The notes: a model not told the origin generated them from the sequence alone. Counted from the first letter of the stretch, positions 11,163-23,387 are shown. The stretch is 64,000 bases of DNA from Triparma columacea (GCA_030267965.1 BRYA01000618.1:1-64000); one strand, 5' to 3'. Numbers and translations: made by a program.

Positions 11163-13093
11163 ATGAGACACCTGTTCCTCCTCCTGCTATTCGTGGGTTC
11201 GGGATTCCCCTTTACCGCGAAAGTTGTTAAATTATCCCAATCGCGCCCCCCTTTTTCTAGTCGTAGCGGACTTACGTCAATAGATCTCACCTGTGATCGA
11301 GGAGCTGACTCACGCCTGGCACCTCTTTCTTGGCATGGACGTGATTTTGCTGCGACTTTTCTTATTCCCATCATCTTGTCAGCATCTCTGACCTTCAATC
11401 CACTGCCTTCTCATGCTGCCTATGGTCCTAGTGGTGCAGTTGTGAACTCTCCTCCAGTTGTCAAGTCTCTGTCCCTTGAAGAGTTTCTCAATCTGCCCAA
11501 GGCGAAGCGGAGGCAGTTCGAGGGCTCATTCATTTCGTGTACGACTGCCAAGGGTGCGAAGCAGTGCAAGCCGGTATCGGTGATAGATGGCCTGTTGAAT
11601 GACATGAAGGTGGTGAGTGCATTCCTTATGGTGCTACTTTCGGTTCGCACGCCCCCCCCCATTTATCCACTTGCCTCCTATTGATACCCTCTCCCCTCCC
11701 CTCACACTCCCTTACCTAGGATGAGATAAAGTACTTGGATGTGTACAAGCAATTGGAGGAGATTGGGGGTAATGATGAACAGCGGTTGGAGGAGCAGGTG
11801 AGCTGACGCTACGACCCGCCATGGCTTAAACCGCACTCTCACTTATCAACGCACACTCTTACCCCACCCCACCCCACTCCACACATGTCCCCTCAGAAAC
11901 GGTTGCAGGAGCGACAGCGCATCCTACAGCAGCTGGCCAAGGAGCCTGCATGGGTAAATTACGCCGCGGGCTTCACGGCTTCGTGTGTTTCCACACTAGT
12001 CATGCACCCACTCGATACGATAAAGACGCGCCTGATGAGCAAGAAGTCCTCGCTTTCATCTGAAGGGCCTGATGGATCTGATGATTTTGCTCTTGTTGAT
12101 GGCAACGATGGAGTTGATCTGTCACCCCACACACAAACAAAATCCGCACCCTCCACATTCACCCTGTCGTCGTTACCCTCCCTTTACGAGGGCCTCTTTG
12201 CGAACATGCTGAAGGAGGCCCCGGCATCGGCACTATATCTTGGTCTTTATGAGTCCTCCCTTGTTTTCCTCACTCAATTTGGCTTCTTTCAGGAGTATCC
12301 TCTCATAGCTTACCTTCTATCCGGAGCAATCGGCGAATTGGTTGGCAGTATGATAAGGGCGCCTGCAGAGGCTGTCAAGACAAGGTACGGGGGCGGACGG
12401 GCGGAAAGGCTGTTGATGTTGGACCCTCTACCTCGCGCCAACGCCCTACTTTGCCAGAGCTAACTATCCCCTCCCCACACCCTCTCCTCACCTCCCTTGT
12501 GCAGACTTCAGACCGGGGATTTGGACTTCTTGAGTGCTGTTTCTGCCACGTTTGGTGCTGAGGGTCTCAAGAACACATTTACAGCCTGGTCTTCCTCTCT
12601 CTTTAGGGACGTGCCTGCGGGGGCAATTCAAATTGCACTTTTTGAGCTCACAAAGACGCTCATTATTGACGACCCCAATATATCGTTCGACGTCAACACC
12701 CTTGCGTCCGAGGCTTTAATCGGAGGGTTTGGTGGTGGCATGGGTGCGTTCCTGACCAATCCATCCGATGTGGTAACTACTAAAATTATTTCCGGCGGTG
12801 CTAAAGTTTCCGCCAGGGAAGTTTTTATCCAAGTGCTGACCGAGGAGGGCGCTCTTGGATTTCTCAAGGGTTGGAAGCAGGTGAGAAGGGACCAAAATCA
12901 AAGCAACATCTCGACGACCATGCAGTTTCGTTTACCTCCCTAGGCACATCATGCGACACCTGCCCATTACTTAACTCCAACCGAACTCTCCGCCACGCCT
13001 TCGCAGCGCACTACGTACTGGGCACTCGCTATCGGAATATTTCTCTCCGTCTACTGCTCTCTCCGCCAGTACAGTTTGAGCTTCTTTCTCTAA
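11163..13093 (+). CDS. Mitochondrial-carrier-family protein, probably plastid
   Basis: Exons 11163-11612, 11720-11797, 11897-12384, 12505-12880 and 12944-13093 give 513 aa. Three carrier repeats carry signature motifs: PLDTIKTRL (repeat 1), APAEAVKTRLQ (repeat 2, assembled across the 12384/12505 junction) and NPSDVVTTKI (repeat 3). This fold exchanges metabolites across organelle membranes. The N-terminus is unusual: a signal peptide (MRHLFLLLLFVGSG) followed by FPF, then about 150 residues before the first repeat. This fits bipartite plastid targeting in secondary algae, so a plastid envelope carrier is inferred. The long pre-domain resembles plastid S-adenosylmethionine carriers in layout only; the substrate is not determined. 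The end converges on the myosin gene, 129 bp away. Confidence 0.85.
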
Positions 13094-13221
13094 CAAGAAT
13101 ACGCATTTACCAAAAGCAAGCTGCTGCTACAGATTTTTTGTAATAATATTTGTCATCACTATATCGCTATCTCTATAAATTCCTTCCCCCGACACCCCTT
13201 CAACCTCCTTCTTCCCCTCCC

Positions 13222-16200
13222 CTACAGTGTGCTCAGCTTCTCCAAAACATTCACGCTCGCCTCGACCTCCCTACACCAACTCAGATCAAATGGGTTGGGG
13301 CTCTCCATCGTAACGTGTTCGAACTCTGGCACCAAACTGCTCAACAAAACAAAGTTCAAACCATCGCCGCACCTAACCTGCGTGTCCCCGTTCAACGCCT
13401 TGTCGCTCAGCCAGCTGTGCATCCAGTCCGCGTGGAAAGGGCCCTCCTCCCCGTTGTCTGCGTTCAGGTAATACCATCCTCTCCTCGCCTGCTCCGTGCT
13501 GGCATCCTGGATCATCTGCGTGAGCTTCGCCAGTGTTGTGGAGTAGTCGCAGGCTGTCTCGTAGCCGAGGTGCTTATCCGGCTCTTGCTCGGTCGCATCG
13601 GGGGGGGCGGGGGGTAGCTCCTGCGCTGCCAACGCCTGTTCCGAGTCTTCCGCCTCAGTTCCGCCCTCCTCTCCCACCACATCTTCCGCAATGACCTCTT
13701 GGGCCTCCTCCTCCTCCTCCTCCTCCTCTTCGGCTATGCTCTCCCTTATGCTACTCGGCGCCGCACTACTAACGCTCCCTAGGCTGCCGGCCCTTGACTC
13801 CCCCCTCGTCCCATCCTCGTCCTTCGCTCCTGCCTCGCCGCCCTCCTCAACTCCGCCCCCAGCCAAGCTCTTTGCAAGCTGCCTGTAAGGAACGTTGGCC
13901 TTGACAGCCCACGTGTTGTCCACGGCTTTCGCGCTTACCCTTCTCTTCACCTTTCTCCTCGCTGGTGATTCCCCGTCCTGCTTGCTCTCGGCCTTCTCCC
14001 CCCCCGCCGATGCCGCCATTTGGTCCACCTCCCTCGCCCCTGGAATCCCCCCGCTACTGTCCGCGCTCCCGGTGCTGTTCGTCCTCGCTAGACCTAACCC
14101 CCCCAGTAGCCCCCCCCCCCCGCTCTGGAATATGCTCTGCCTAGTGCTGGCGCGTCTCATCACTCTCTTCTTCTGAATGTCCTGGACCTTCTTCCTTTTT
14201 TCTTCCTCCTCCTTAGCCTGCTGCTGTTTCCTCTCCTTCTCTACCTTCTCGGCCATGACCTTCGTGTTTCCGACGCCACTCTGGATCTTGAGGAACTGGA
14301 AGTGGGGGTCCCTCTCCCTCTCCTGCCGTGCGGCTTCCAACTTCAGCTGCTCCATCTTGGCCTCCTTCTCTTGCTTCTCCTGCTTCTTCTTCTTCTCCTT
14401 CTCGAACAGCTTCTCGACGTCGCCCTTGCCCTTGCCCTTGGCTGACTGTCCGTCGTATTTGAGCAGTAGTTTCACCGTCTCTGAGCTGCCCTCGTCTCCC
14501 TCTGCGCCCTCCGCTAGTGCGACGTCCAGGGCCGTGAACTTCTCCCCGTTCACGAGGTTCACCATCTCCCCGACGCTCTTCTTGCTGCAGTTCTCAACGA
14601 GAAGCTTCGACACGGCCAGGTGGGTGTCCCCGCAGCCCGCGGATCTGTGGAGAGGTGTGTTGCCCTCGCAGTCGATAACGTTGACATTGGCCCCACCCTC
14701 GATGAGAAGCTTGACCGCCTTTTCGTTCCCATTGATCGCGACGACGTGAAGCAGAGACTTCATCCCGTCCATCCTGTCGCGGACATTGCACAGATCCTTC
14801 TTAACGTCCCTCAATATTACCCAGTCGGTGCTCGAGCAGTTCACGAGGGTTCTGAGCGGATCAATTTCTCCCCAACTCGCGGCCGTGAAAGCCTCCTGGA
14901 CCCAGGCCTCTAGTTTAACCGTCATGGCCTTCTTCTTCAATCTGTTATTTATCACCGTCGCCATCTTCTCTTTTTTGATCTGTTCCTCCACGACAAGTTT
15001 CTGGTACCTTATCTCCTCGTACTGCTTCCTTCCCTTCCTTCCCCTCTGCAGCGCCTGCAACTTCTTGACGCTGGCCTTTGTTTCCTCGAACTCCCTCTTA
15101 GCCTTCTTGCCCACTGCGTAAGCGTGGAGTCGGTTGTCTAGGATTTTAATGGCCCGCTTGCGCTTGAAGAGGACCTTCATGGTAACAAACATCCGGATGG
15201 AGGCCTGGCACTTGGTGATCTTGGCGACGTGCTTCTTGTACTTTTGCCTTGCCATGAATCCCCCGACGCCTCTCTGTAGCAAGATGATTCTGTACCTCAT
15301 CAACTTGTAGCTCTTCCTGCCGCTCCAGCACCTGTACTTGCTCTGAATGAAGACGGCGTTGGTGTTCATCTTCCAAACTTCTAGCTGGTTGTAGGTATCG
15401 TGCTTGAGGAAAACCTTGCCTGATTTGGCGACCTGGTAGTACCCTTTCGGGAGCGCTTTATCAAAGACGGCCTTGCATCCCACCTTAGCAGGAAGCTTGG
15501 GGTCCACGTGGGCCTCCTTCCAGTACTCAAACTTGAGGACAATCGGCCAAAGGTCCTCCCACTGTGGGCGTGACGAGCGATGCGAAGGGAGTTAGAATTA
15601 CAATACATTATATATATATACACACACATGATGCAAAAAACAAACCACCAAACCCTTCCCCTCCCTTCTGTTGTCCCCCCCTTCAGCCCCCCCGCTCACC
15701 TCCTCCCTCATTGGGTACCCCTCTCTCCTTATCCTGACCATCTCAAGTGTGCCGTTACACTTGAGTTGTTCCATGACCATGTTAGCGTCAAAGTCATGTG
15801 GCGCCTTATTGTTGTTTGGTTTAACACAACGGATGTAGTGCGGGGTCGTGCTTAGGATGTCCTGGTACAGGCCGGAGAGCTGGTTCTTGAAGTTGTAACC
15901 GATGGTTGTTGGGGTCTTACCCATCCCTGAGACGCTGGTGGAACGAGCTTTCGTGGAGACGATGGAAGCGGCCTGGAGCTGCTTGGCGTTTTCGAAGATG
16001 CTTTTAATGAACGGGGACTTTGACGTAAGCATGGCGGTTTCGAGGTCAGGCAATAACTTGTCGTTGTTCTTTGAGATGAAGCCGTCGACCGAGTAAACTA
16101 CGTCGCCTGCAAAGTGCTTCACGATGAACGTGTTGTTGCCTGAAAACCTGGAAACTCCAAAGTGCTTTGACTTGCCCCTGTGCGTATTGTTCAGGGTCGT

Positions 16201-18856
16201 GAGGTACGTCATGTCGGTGTCGGTCTTCCTGTTAAGGACACAGATCTCGTCGAGGAGAGGCAGCAGGCCGGAAGGCTTCTTCTCAATCAAATCGACGCAG
16301 GGTTGATTGTTTTGGAACTGCGAGGAGCGCGGGGGGAGAGGCGAAGCGAAGGGTGTTGCGTTAGTTCTCAACGTTGCCTCTTCCTCGAACCTCCCCTTTC
16401 ACTCTCACCTCAATGTACGCGCAGTCGATGCCCTCCAGTTTATAGTTCTCCTGCTCCGTGATGAACACCGTGTGGTTGAAGAGGCTCTGGAGCTTCTCGT
16501 TTGCGTAGTTTATGCACAGCTGCTCGAAGGAGTTTATCTGGAAGATCTCGAAGCCGAAGATGTCCAGGATGCCGATGAAGTTGTCGATGGTTGTGTTGGA
16601 GTGGAGGTTGTCATTGCACAGGGATATTAGGTGCGTGAAGAGGTTGTCGTAAACGGCCTTGGCGAGGGCGTCCCGCGCCTCCCTAGCCGATGTCAGGTTG
16701 AGGGGTACTGTGTATACCGAGCTGAGTGAGGGGGGGGGGGAGGGGGGAGGAGGATATTTCCGTTAGTAGTGTCTCCAAGGGTGTAGTTCACAAACTCAAA
16801 AAAAATGTCGCAGTCTGGCCCCCTCGCTCACCTCCTGCCCTTCGCCTTGACGACTCTGCTCGTGAGTTTGATGTCTAGCACCGTGCACTGCAGGAGGTTC
16901 ATGGCGTGCTTCAGGCTCGTCTTTGACGAGGGGGAGACTTGGGAGTTCTCGTGCTCGTCCACTTCAAAGTCTACGTTTCCTAGGTGCAGGATTCCAGCGA
17001 GGAGCTGGAGCATCGTCTCGACCTAAGGTAAGATGGCATGGCAGAAGAGAGAAAGACAGAGCGGGGAGGGGAGGGGTGAGCGGAAGTCATTGAGGGGGAG
17101 GGTATGTTGAAAAGTTGGTCAGTTCATTAGTCTGAGATCGTCCGTTTTTCGCTCTTCTTCGATCTTAATGTGTTTCATAAATCCTCACCTCCTCGCGCTT
17201 GGCTCCGACAGTGTCGAGCGCTCTCAGTACCTCCTTAAAGTCCGCCTCGTCGTCTACGTTGTCGACCGTGAGGGCTCCCTGGTTGAGGATCTTGTAGTCG
17301 GAGGCCTTCGTCAAGCTCCAGCGAGCCCTAAGGTAGGGGGGGGGGGGGGGTAGGGGGGGGGAGAAGGGGGGGGGGGTAGGAGGGGGGGGGTTAGATGATA
17401 ATAAATGTGTACGTCCCATAACTTCCTCTTCTTGCTCTACCCCACCTCAACCCTCCCCTAACCCTACCGTTCCTCACCTCTGTTTTTCATTCGCCCCCTT
17501 ACATAGCTGGTAGAATATATGGTAGTTCCTCTCCCCCTTGTTGTTCTTGACGACCCTTGACTTTTCCAGTAGGTAGTGGCACATGTTGGCGCCCTGTATT
17601 TTCCTGTCGTTGTATTCGATCTTGATGAACTTACCGAACCTGCTTGAGTTGTCGTTCCTCACGGTCTTGGCGTTACCGAAGGCCTCGAGGAAGGGGTTGC
17701 AGTCCATAACGCGCTGCTCGACGGTGGCGGTGGAGGAGGTGGGGGAGGAACCGTTACCGAGGGAAGACGATGTCTCTGCGAGAAACGTCATTACCTTCTT
17801 GCAGGCCTCTGTTTTTCCGGCTCCGGACTACATGGGTGGGGTGGAGGGGGGGTGGAGGGAGGGTGGAGGGAGGGTGGAGGGAGGGGGAGGAGGGGGGTTA
17901 GTGTGCATTCTTTGCCCCTGTTGTTGTTGTTCCATGTGTTGTTCTTCCCCCATCCCACTCACCTCCCCGCTAACAATAACGCTCTGGTCCTTCTTATTCC
18001 AGACCATCAAATCGTACGCCTCGCTCGCAACCGAGTACACATGAGGGACCCTGTCCTTACCCTTCCCCTTGTATTTCGGGTCCGTGGGATTGTCGTAGAG
18101 ACCGGGGATCCACTTGTAAGGGTTGAAGGATATGGAGATGTTGGCGACGTTTGTGTAGATTGAATCGGAGAAGTAACGACGCTTTAAGAGATCGAGGAGA
18201 GGGGCTTGGTTCAGATTGTTGAGGGTTGCTACGTCGGAGTGATCCTCAAGGTGTGTGGGGTCAAACTGAAAGGAGGTTAATTGGGGGGGAGGGGGGAGGG
18301 GGGGANNNNNNNNNNNNNNNNNNNNNNNNNNNNNNNNNNNNNNNNNNAATATAATACATCCCCAATGTTTCTCCCCCCCCCCCCCCTTTGTGTTCTTTTC
18401 TCACCTCTTCCGTTAGTTCTTTCTTAACAACAACAACATCCCCCTTGTATTCTACCTTAAGAACGTCCGTGTCGTCAAGGTTCTCAATGACAGAACCGAG
18501 AGCCCATACTTCGGACTTTGATGGGAACCATACTTTGTGAGCACTAAGTGTTTTTGGGGGAGGGGAGGGGGAGGGGAGGGAGAGAGAAATGAAGGATGTG
18601 GGGGGAGGTGGGGATGGGGAGAGAGAGAAGGATGGGAGGGTTAGGATGGTTAGGTTGAGGAGAAAGCGGGGAGGGGAGCAGTTGTGAAGGATATGTGTTG
18701 GTTGAACACAGGTTAGGGGTTAAGGGGGAGGGGGGAAGGGGGTTAGTTTGGTGTACGGTAAGGGGGGGGGGGGGATGTGAGAGGATTCAAGAAGAGGGAA
18801 GGAGGGGAAGTAGCAAGCAGTTACACATACCGATCTAAGATTGAATCACCAGGCAT
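13222..18856 (-). CDS. Unconventional myosin with IQ, ankyrin and GYF-like regions
   Basis: Nine exons: 18856-18831, 18543-18405, 18265-17963, 17827-17478, 17327-17189, 17022-16832, 16682-16409, 16317-15700 and 15561-13222; 1459 aa. The motor is complete: P-loop GESGAGKT (split across the 17963/17827 junction), switch [22 protein letters not shown], and relay/switch II LDIFGFE. The converter is followed by a basic neck with several IQ-like repeats. Then come ankyrin repeats ([20 protein letters not shown] and NTPLHRSAG), a long Lys/Glu and Ser/Glu-rich segment, and near the C-terminus a GYF-like domain ([14 protein letters not shown]...MHSWL). It is an actin-based ATPase motor, presumably carrying cargo through the ankyrin and GYF parts. 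One intron contains an assembly gap (18306-18347) but no exon is lost. The first exon encodes only MPGDSILD plus two bases. Confidence 0.88.
18306..18347. other. Assembly gap (run of N)
   Basis: 42 undetermined bases inside the second myosin intron, between G-rich and C-rich homopolymer tracts. The flanking exons splice in frame, so no coding sequence appears to be missing. Confidence 0.99.
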
Positions 18857-19078
18857 GGTTGATGGAGGGGGGGGATTGCGTGTGGGGGGATGGGGAGGGG
18901 GGGGGGGGGGGGGGAGATGTGATAGGGTTTGGGTAGGTTGCGTGCAGAGGCCGTATAGTTGTTTGGGTAAAAGGGGCTTTGTGAACTGTGGGGGAGGGAG
19001 GGATCGGGTCCACCAGGGTATTTGGTATACCAAAAAGTACGACAAATCTTTGTGTGCTAACAAAAGAAAACAACCGCC

Positions 19079-20470
19079 ATGAACTTTTACACGTCAGCAT
19101 TGATCCTAGCTACGTGCTTAGGCGTCGTAGACGCGACCTCAATAAAGATGGATTTTCTCCCTTTCGGTTCGATCCGCACAGACCCCTTGTTAGACCCGAC
19201 TTGTCTCAGCGATCACGTGCACACGATGTACGGGGCCAAGGTCTCCGTACGACCCGAACTGACCTATGACGACATGCGTCAAGCCCCCGAGAATTCAGGG
19301 AATACAGAGGAGAATATGGTGAGGCTAAGGATATGAGAACTCCCTTCTACGAGCTAAATTTCTACTAACCCACCCACCCCTGCACATAACAACAACAACG
19401 ATTGACCCCCTCGCATATAATAGAGCTTGTACTGGCATCCGTCTGTCTACATGCACTCCAAATCCACCAATACATACTCCTTAGCTCCCATATGGTTCGG
19501 CTCCTCATACTACGTTTGGGAGACGGGTTCCGCCACTGCTTTCCCAAACGGTTTCAACATGATAGCATCCGGTAACCAAGCGAAGTCCAGGTGAGGAACG
19601 TACCCTTCTTTAGACCCTGATTGAAACGTCTGATTTATGATTCTTATCTTACTTCGTAACGCGCTCACTAGGTCAGAGGCAGTATGTGACGGTCCCTCCG
19701 AGTGTGAGCGCGACGACTGTGAGACGGATGACGACTCGTTTTTCCCGAAAAACGCATGCTCCGAGTTGGAGGTTAAGATCGTTTTCCCTACTTGTTGGGA
19801 TGGGGTTAACCTGGTCTCTGATGATATGATGTCGCATATCGCTTACGACGTTGAGGAGGGTAGGTTTGATGCTGACTGCCCGACTTCACATCCGGTTAAA
19901 CTACCGGAGGTTCATTTCTACTTTAGGATTAAAAACTATAAGGGTGGTTCGTACACTTTCTCAGACGGTTCATCTGTCATGCACTCAGACTATTTCTCAG
20001 GGTGGGATGAGACAAAACTTCAGTCGATTCTAGACGGGTGTAGCAACGAGAGCGATGCGGCAAGCCCGGATCAGTTCTGTGAGGATTTTTTAACGTATAG
20101 ACAGACAAAGGTTTCCGGGGTGCAAAGTGAGGACGATGATATTAGGGAGAAATTAGAGGCTATACAACTTCATACTAATCCGGACATGAAAAAGACCGTG
20201 TCGGATGAGGCTGTTGATAACATTGCAAGTTTGGTTAGAGGATCTTGCACAGGAACTTTATGCCCTGAAGGGGGTTGTGTAGGTGGAGACGACAGTGTTG
20301 ACAACGGTGGAGACAACAGTGGAGACGACAGTGGTGGTGAAACCGATAATAGTGGTGGTGACACCTCCGAAAATGAGGATGTCACTGATGGCGGAGATGG
20401 ATCATCCGTTAAGGTTGGCGCTGGTGCGCTAACACTCTCGGTGCTACTTAGTATGATGTTCGCGTATTAA
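19079..20470 (+). CDS. Secreted DUF1996-domain protein
   Basis: Exons 19079-19318, 19424-19590 and 19672-20470 give 401 aa. The N-terminus is a signal peptide (MNFYTSALILATCLGVVDA). The body has the DUF1996 pattern: MDFLPFGSIRTDPLL, SDHVHTMYGA, then SLYWHPSVYM, PIWFGSSYYV and FPNGFNMIA, with conserved Cys and His residues. DUF1996 proteins are extracellular or wall-associated in fungi and algae; their activity is not established. The C-terminus has an acidic Asp/Ser/Gly stalk and a final hydrophobic stretch (VGAGALTLSVLLSMMFAY), consistent with GPI anchoring. The gene diverges from the myosin gene, with starts 222 bp apart. Confidence 0.85.
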
Positions 20471-20735
20471 ACCAAACCCAGAAATACATGTGCAAAATAA
20501 AAAAGGGAAGTTTTTTATACATCATTCTTTCTTGTTTTTAGGTCTGTTGTTTAGAAGGGGGAGCGGTGGTGTATCTATTATCCATCCTCGTACTCTACAA
20601 TCACGCATGTTGTGAATGGGTTTTGTAGTAGCGCTGTTATTATTAGGTTGAGTTTATATTTTCGTTAGTGTCATGTTCGGTGTAAATATGGTGTTAGTGA
20701 AGGAGGGCTGGGAGCGAGTATGAACCTACAAAACG
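20471..20735. other. Intergenic spacer, 3' UTR of the DUF1996 gene
   Basis: AT-rich stretch with an A-rich run near 20495 that could serve in polyadenylation. No gene is seen. Confidence 0.5.
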
Positions 20736-21794
20736 TCACGTACCTTCCTTCATGTTTCTGGGTTGTACCTTCATCCCCTCCTCGTCATCTTCTTCTTCTC
20801 CCCGTGTTCCTACCCTCCCTAAATTCCTCTCCCTTACAAAGTGTTCCGCACCTTCACGAACACCCGAGGAGTAGAGGGTTTTGTACTTTGGAGCTGTTAC
20901 GAAGGTACTGGAGGTAATTGTTACGTAAAGGAGATGGAGGATACGGTGGAGGATACGGTGGATACGGTGGAGGATACTGTGGAGTAAGGATGTTGTGATT
21001 GTCGTTGAGGTACGTCGTTCGGAGGGGGAGAAGGGTATGTTGAGTATAAGGATTGAAGGGACTATCAGGATTAGGAGGATGAGGAGGAGGGTGAGTGAGA
21101 TGTTCTGAGTTTGTGAGTTTGGTGAGGTAGGTTGACATTCGTATGGTGTTATTAGGTAGGGGGAAGTTGGAGAGGTGGTTAGGAGGAAGGTACAAGGGTT
21201 GTGGGGGAGAAGGAGGTGGGAGGGGGGGGTGGGGGGGGGGAGGGAGTGGGAAGGGTTGTAAGGAGGGGAGAGACAGAGACAGATTATTGAAGGGGTGGGA
21301 ATGTGGAGTGTGTAGGTCGGTGGGGGGGAGAGTTGGGGGGTGGAGGGTGGTTTCGAAGCTGTGTAGTGTTGGTGGTTGTTTTGGGGTTTGTAGTCCTGTT
21401 TGTTGTCATGTTTGTTGGGTGTGTTTTCAGTTTGTGTTGATTTTGAGTCAGTATTTGTAGTTGGTATGGTAGTTGGTACGGTAGTAGTTGGTATTAGAGT
21501 GGAGAATGTATTACGTATTGTATCTTTAAATCCATCTTTAAATCCAATCTGTTGAATATTGTTGTTGTCTCTACTATCCATATCTATCTCCATCATATCC
21601 ATACCTGTATCCATCATATCGATAATATGTTGATTTAGTGGTATGAATGATTGTATAAAAGTGTCACATACGCATGATTCGTTAGGATATACTATTCTAG
21701 GGATGATTGTAGGCATATTTGTAGGGTTGATTGTAGTGGAGGGATTTATTGAGGGATTTATCAACTGATTTATCAACACATTCATACTATTCAT
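20736..21794 (-). CDS. Possible membrane protein, Pro/Thr-rich (weak)
   Basis: A 352-codon open frame from ATG 21794. It is rich in Asn, Thr and Pro, has one strongly hydrophobic stretch (SLTLLLILLILIVPSILIL, about residues 230-250) and a charged tail (GEEEDDEEGMK). The sequence is biased (pyrimidine-rich on this strand), so a long frame can arise by chance. Around 20935-20990 the other frames read Pro/Tyr repeats (minus) or Gly/Tyr repeats (plus), so the true frame is unclear. It ends KEG|GTACGT, which could be a splice donor rather than the real end. I do not recognise a family. Confidence 0.3.
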   Translation of the reverse strand: MNSMNVLINQLINPSINPSTTINPTNMPTIIPRIVYPNESCVCDTFIQSFIPLNQHIIDMMDTGMDMMEIDMDSRDNNNIQQIGFKDGFKDTIRNTFSTLIPTTTVPTTIPTTNTDSKSTQTENTPNKHDNKQDYKPQNNHQHYTASKPPSTPQLSPPPTYTLHIPTPSIICLCLSPPYNPSHSLPPPTPPSHLLLPHNPCTFLLTTSPTSPYLITPYECQPTSPNSQTQNISLTLLLILLILIVPSILILNIPFSPSERRTSTTITTSLLHSILHRIHRILHRILHLLYVTITSSTFVTAPKYKTLYSSGVREGAEHFVRERNLGRVGTRGEEEDDEEGMKVQPRNMKEGT

Positions 21795-22210
21795 ACGTGT
21801 ATTCGTGTGTTAGTTATTGTAAGTTAGATATAAGAGAATATTAACACATAGTGAATTAGAATGAATGAGATATAAAGAGAATAAATGAGGAGAAGGAGAG
21901 AGCAAAGAGGCGAGGATGGAATGTGAGAGACACATTTATATACATACAATACATACAATACATTCTACTTTCCTCAGATCACCAGTGTATGAGTGTATCT
22001 CTCGTACGTATGCCGCAGCCGCAGCCGCATAGGATTGAGCTCACTCTTTGTCTTACATTTTACTGTGTGAAAATTTGCTCGCTGCTCTCTTTTTCGGATA
22101 GCCATTTTTTTTCGGTTAGGCCCCCAAAAAGGACTGGAAGCCTCTACTTTGTTTCTAACGTACCTCAGAACTCATTGAGAGCTTAAACTGTTAACGACAA
22201 GACAGTATTA
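21795..22210. other. Intergenic region upstream of the first LRR gene
   Basis: AT-rich sequence with no convincing ORF. The segment near 22120-22200 (tacctcagaactcattgaga...) is shared with the regions upstream of the other plus-strand LRR genes and marks the start of the duplicated unit. Confidence 0.5.
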
Positions 22211-22277
22211 TAAATCCAGCCTTAAGGTTAGGTTACAAAAAGGACGGTATATAAAAGATCCTCGGTCCATCCCTACT
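22211..22277 (+). promoter_or_regulatory. Conserved LRR-family promoter with TATA box, copy 1
   Basis: A block with taaatccag, aggttacaaaaaggacggta, the TATA box TATATAAAAG (22248-22257) and gatcctcggtccatcccta, ending at the ATG. It recurs nearly unchanged before the LRR genes at 23668, 24795 and 34682. TATA to ATG is only about 30 bp, so the mRNA leader must be extremely short if this TATA box is used. Confidence 0.75.
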
Positions 22278-23387
22278 ATGAGTGAATTTGACCAACCACA
22301 TGTGATTGGTGATGACGATAGTTATGATGATGATGATGACGACGGTGATGAATATAGTTATTATGACGAGGGTGTTGACTATAGTGGTGGCTATAGTGAT
22401 AGTGATGGAGACTATAATGACCCAGACGATGGGAACTCTCCCAATCCCAAAACAGCAGTATACACTGGAACAGAGACCTTCAAAGCCGATCGTTTATGGA
22501 ACGATGAACTCACAGAAGTGACTTTTGCACAAGGAGTGACGTCAATTGGCGATGAAACCTTCTTCGGATGCACCTCCCTCACGGCCATCACAATCCCAGA
22601 CGGAGTGACTTCGATTGGCGAATATGCCTTCGCACAATGCTCCTCCCTCACGGCCATCATCATCCCGGACTCAGTGACGAAGATTGGCCGTGAAGCCTTC
22701 AGGGGATGCTCCTCTCTCACGGCAATCACCATCCCGGAGGGATTGACAGAGATTGAAAGTTCCACCTTCAGGGGATGCCGCTCCCTCACGGCAATCACCA
22801 TCCCAGATGGAGTTACGGAGATTGAATATCGTGCCTTCGCAGGATGCTCCTCCCTCACGGCCGTCACAATCCCGGACGGAGTGACGACAATTGGTGAAAG
22901 CGCATTCTCTGGATGCGGAGCCTTCACGGCCTTCACAATCCCGGACGAGGTGAAGACGATTGGCAATAACGCCTTCTGGGGATGCGGAGCACTCACGGCA
23001 ATCACCATCCCGGACTCAGTGACGTCGATTGGCGATGAAGCCTTCAGTGATTGCGTAGCCCTGACTAAACTCATTCTATCTCCCGCCGTTTCCATCGGTG
23101 AGGACTGCTTCGAGAACTGCACTGCCCTAATCGCTGCCGCTGCTGATAAAAATATGACAACTGTCAAGGACCTTCTCCATTACAGGTGGCACCGTAATGT
23201 CGCTGTGATTGAACGCGTTAACGCTCTTCTGTGCCTTAAGGGAACCTGGGATCACGTGGAGAATCAAAGCAGTGAAACGGATAGTCTGAAGAGGAAACGA
23301 ACAGAAGTTGAAGCAACGCTAAAGAGGACTGAGACACGGGACAAGATACCGAAAGTTTTGTGGAGAGAAATACTGGAATATCTGTAA
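22278..23387 (+). CDS. BspA-type leucine-rich repeat protein A1
   Basis: Single-exon gene of 369 aa. Residues 1-60 are acidic Asp/Tyr/Gly/Ser-rich. Then come about eight 23-residue BspA-type LRRs (LRR_5) of the form CSSLTAITIPDGVTSIG.xAF. The conserved cap has ALTKLILSPAVSIGEDCF, then HYRWHRN, LLCLKGTWDHVEN, a basic KRKR segment and a terminal IPKVLWREILEYL. Repeats are 69 bp and strongly conserved in DNA. BspA LRRs mediate protein binding; in protists they form large families with unknown partners. No signal peptide is visible, so an intracellular role is more likely. First of three tandem copies on this strand. Confidence 0.9.
   Translation: MSEFDQPHVIGDDDSYDDDDDDGDEYSYYDEGVDYSGGYSDSDGDYNDPDDGNSPNPKTAVYTGTETFKADRLWNDELTEVTFAQGVTSIGDETFFGCTSLTAITIPDGVTSIGEYAFAQCSSLTAIIIPDSVTKIGREAFRGCSSLTAITIPEGLTEIESSTFRGCRSLTAITIPDGVTEIEYRAFAGCSSLTAVTIPDGVTTIGESAFSGCGAFTAFTIPDEVKTIGNNAFWGCGALTAITIPDSVTSIGDEAFSDCVALTKLILSPAVSIGEDCFENCTALIAAAADKNMTTVKDLLHYRWHRNVAVIERVNALLCLKGTWDHVENQSSETDSLKRKRTEVEATLKRTETRDKIPKVLWREILEYL

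Noticed and set aside
16683..16705. Alternative myosin splice acceptor at TATACACAG
   Set aside because: Using it leaves the wrong phase and a stop within a few codons; GGCTAG|GGAGG at 16682 restores the frame.
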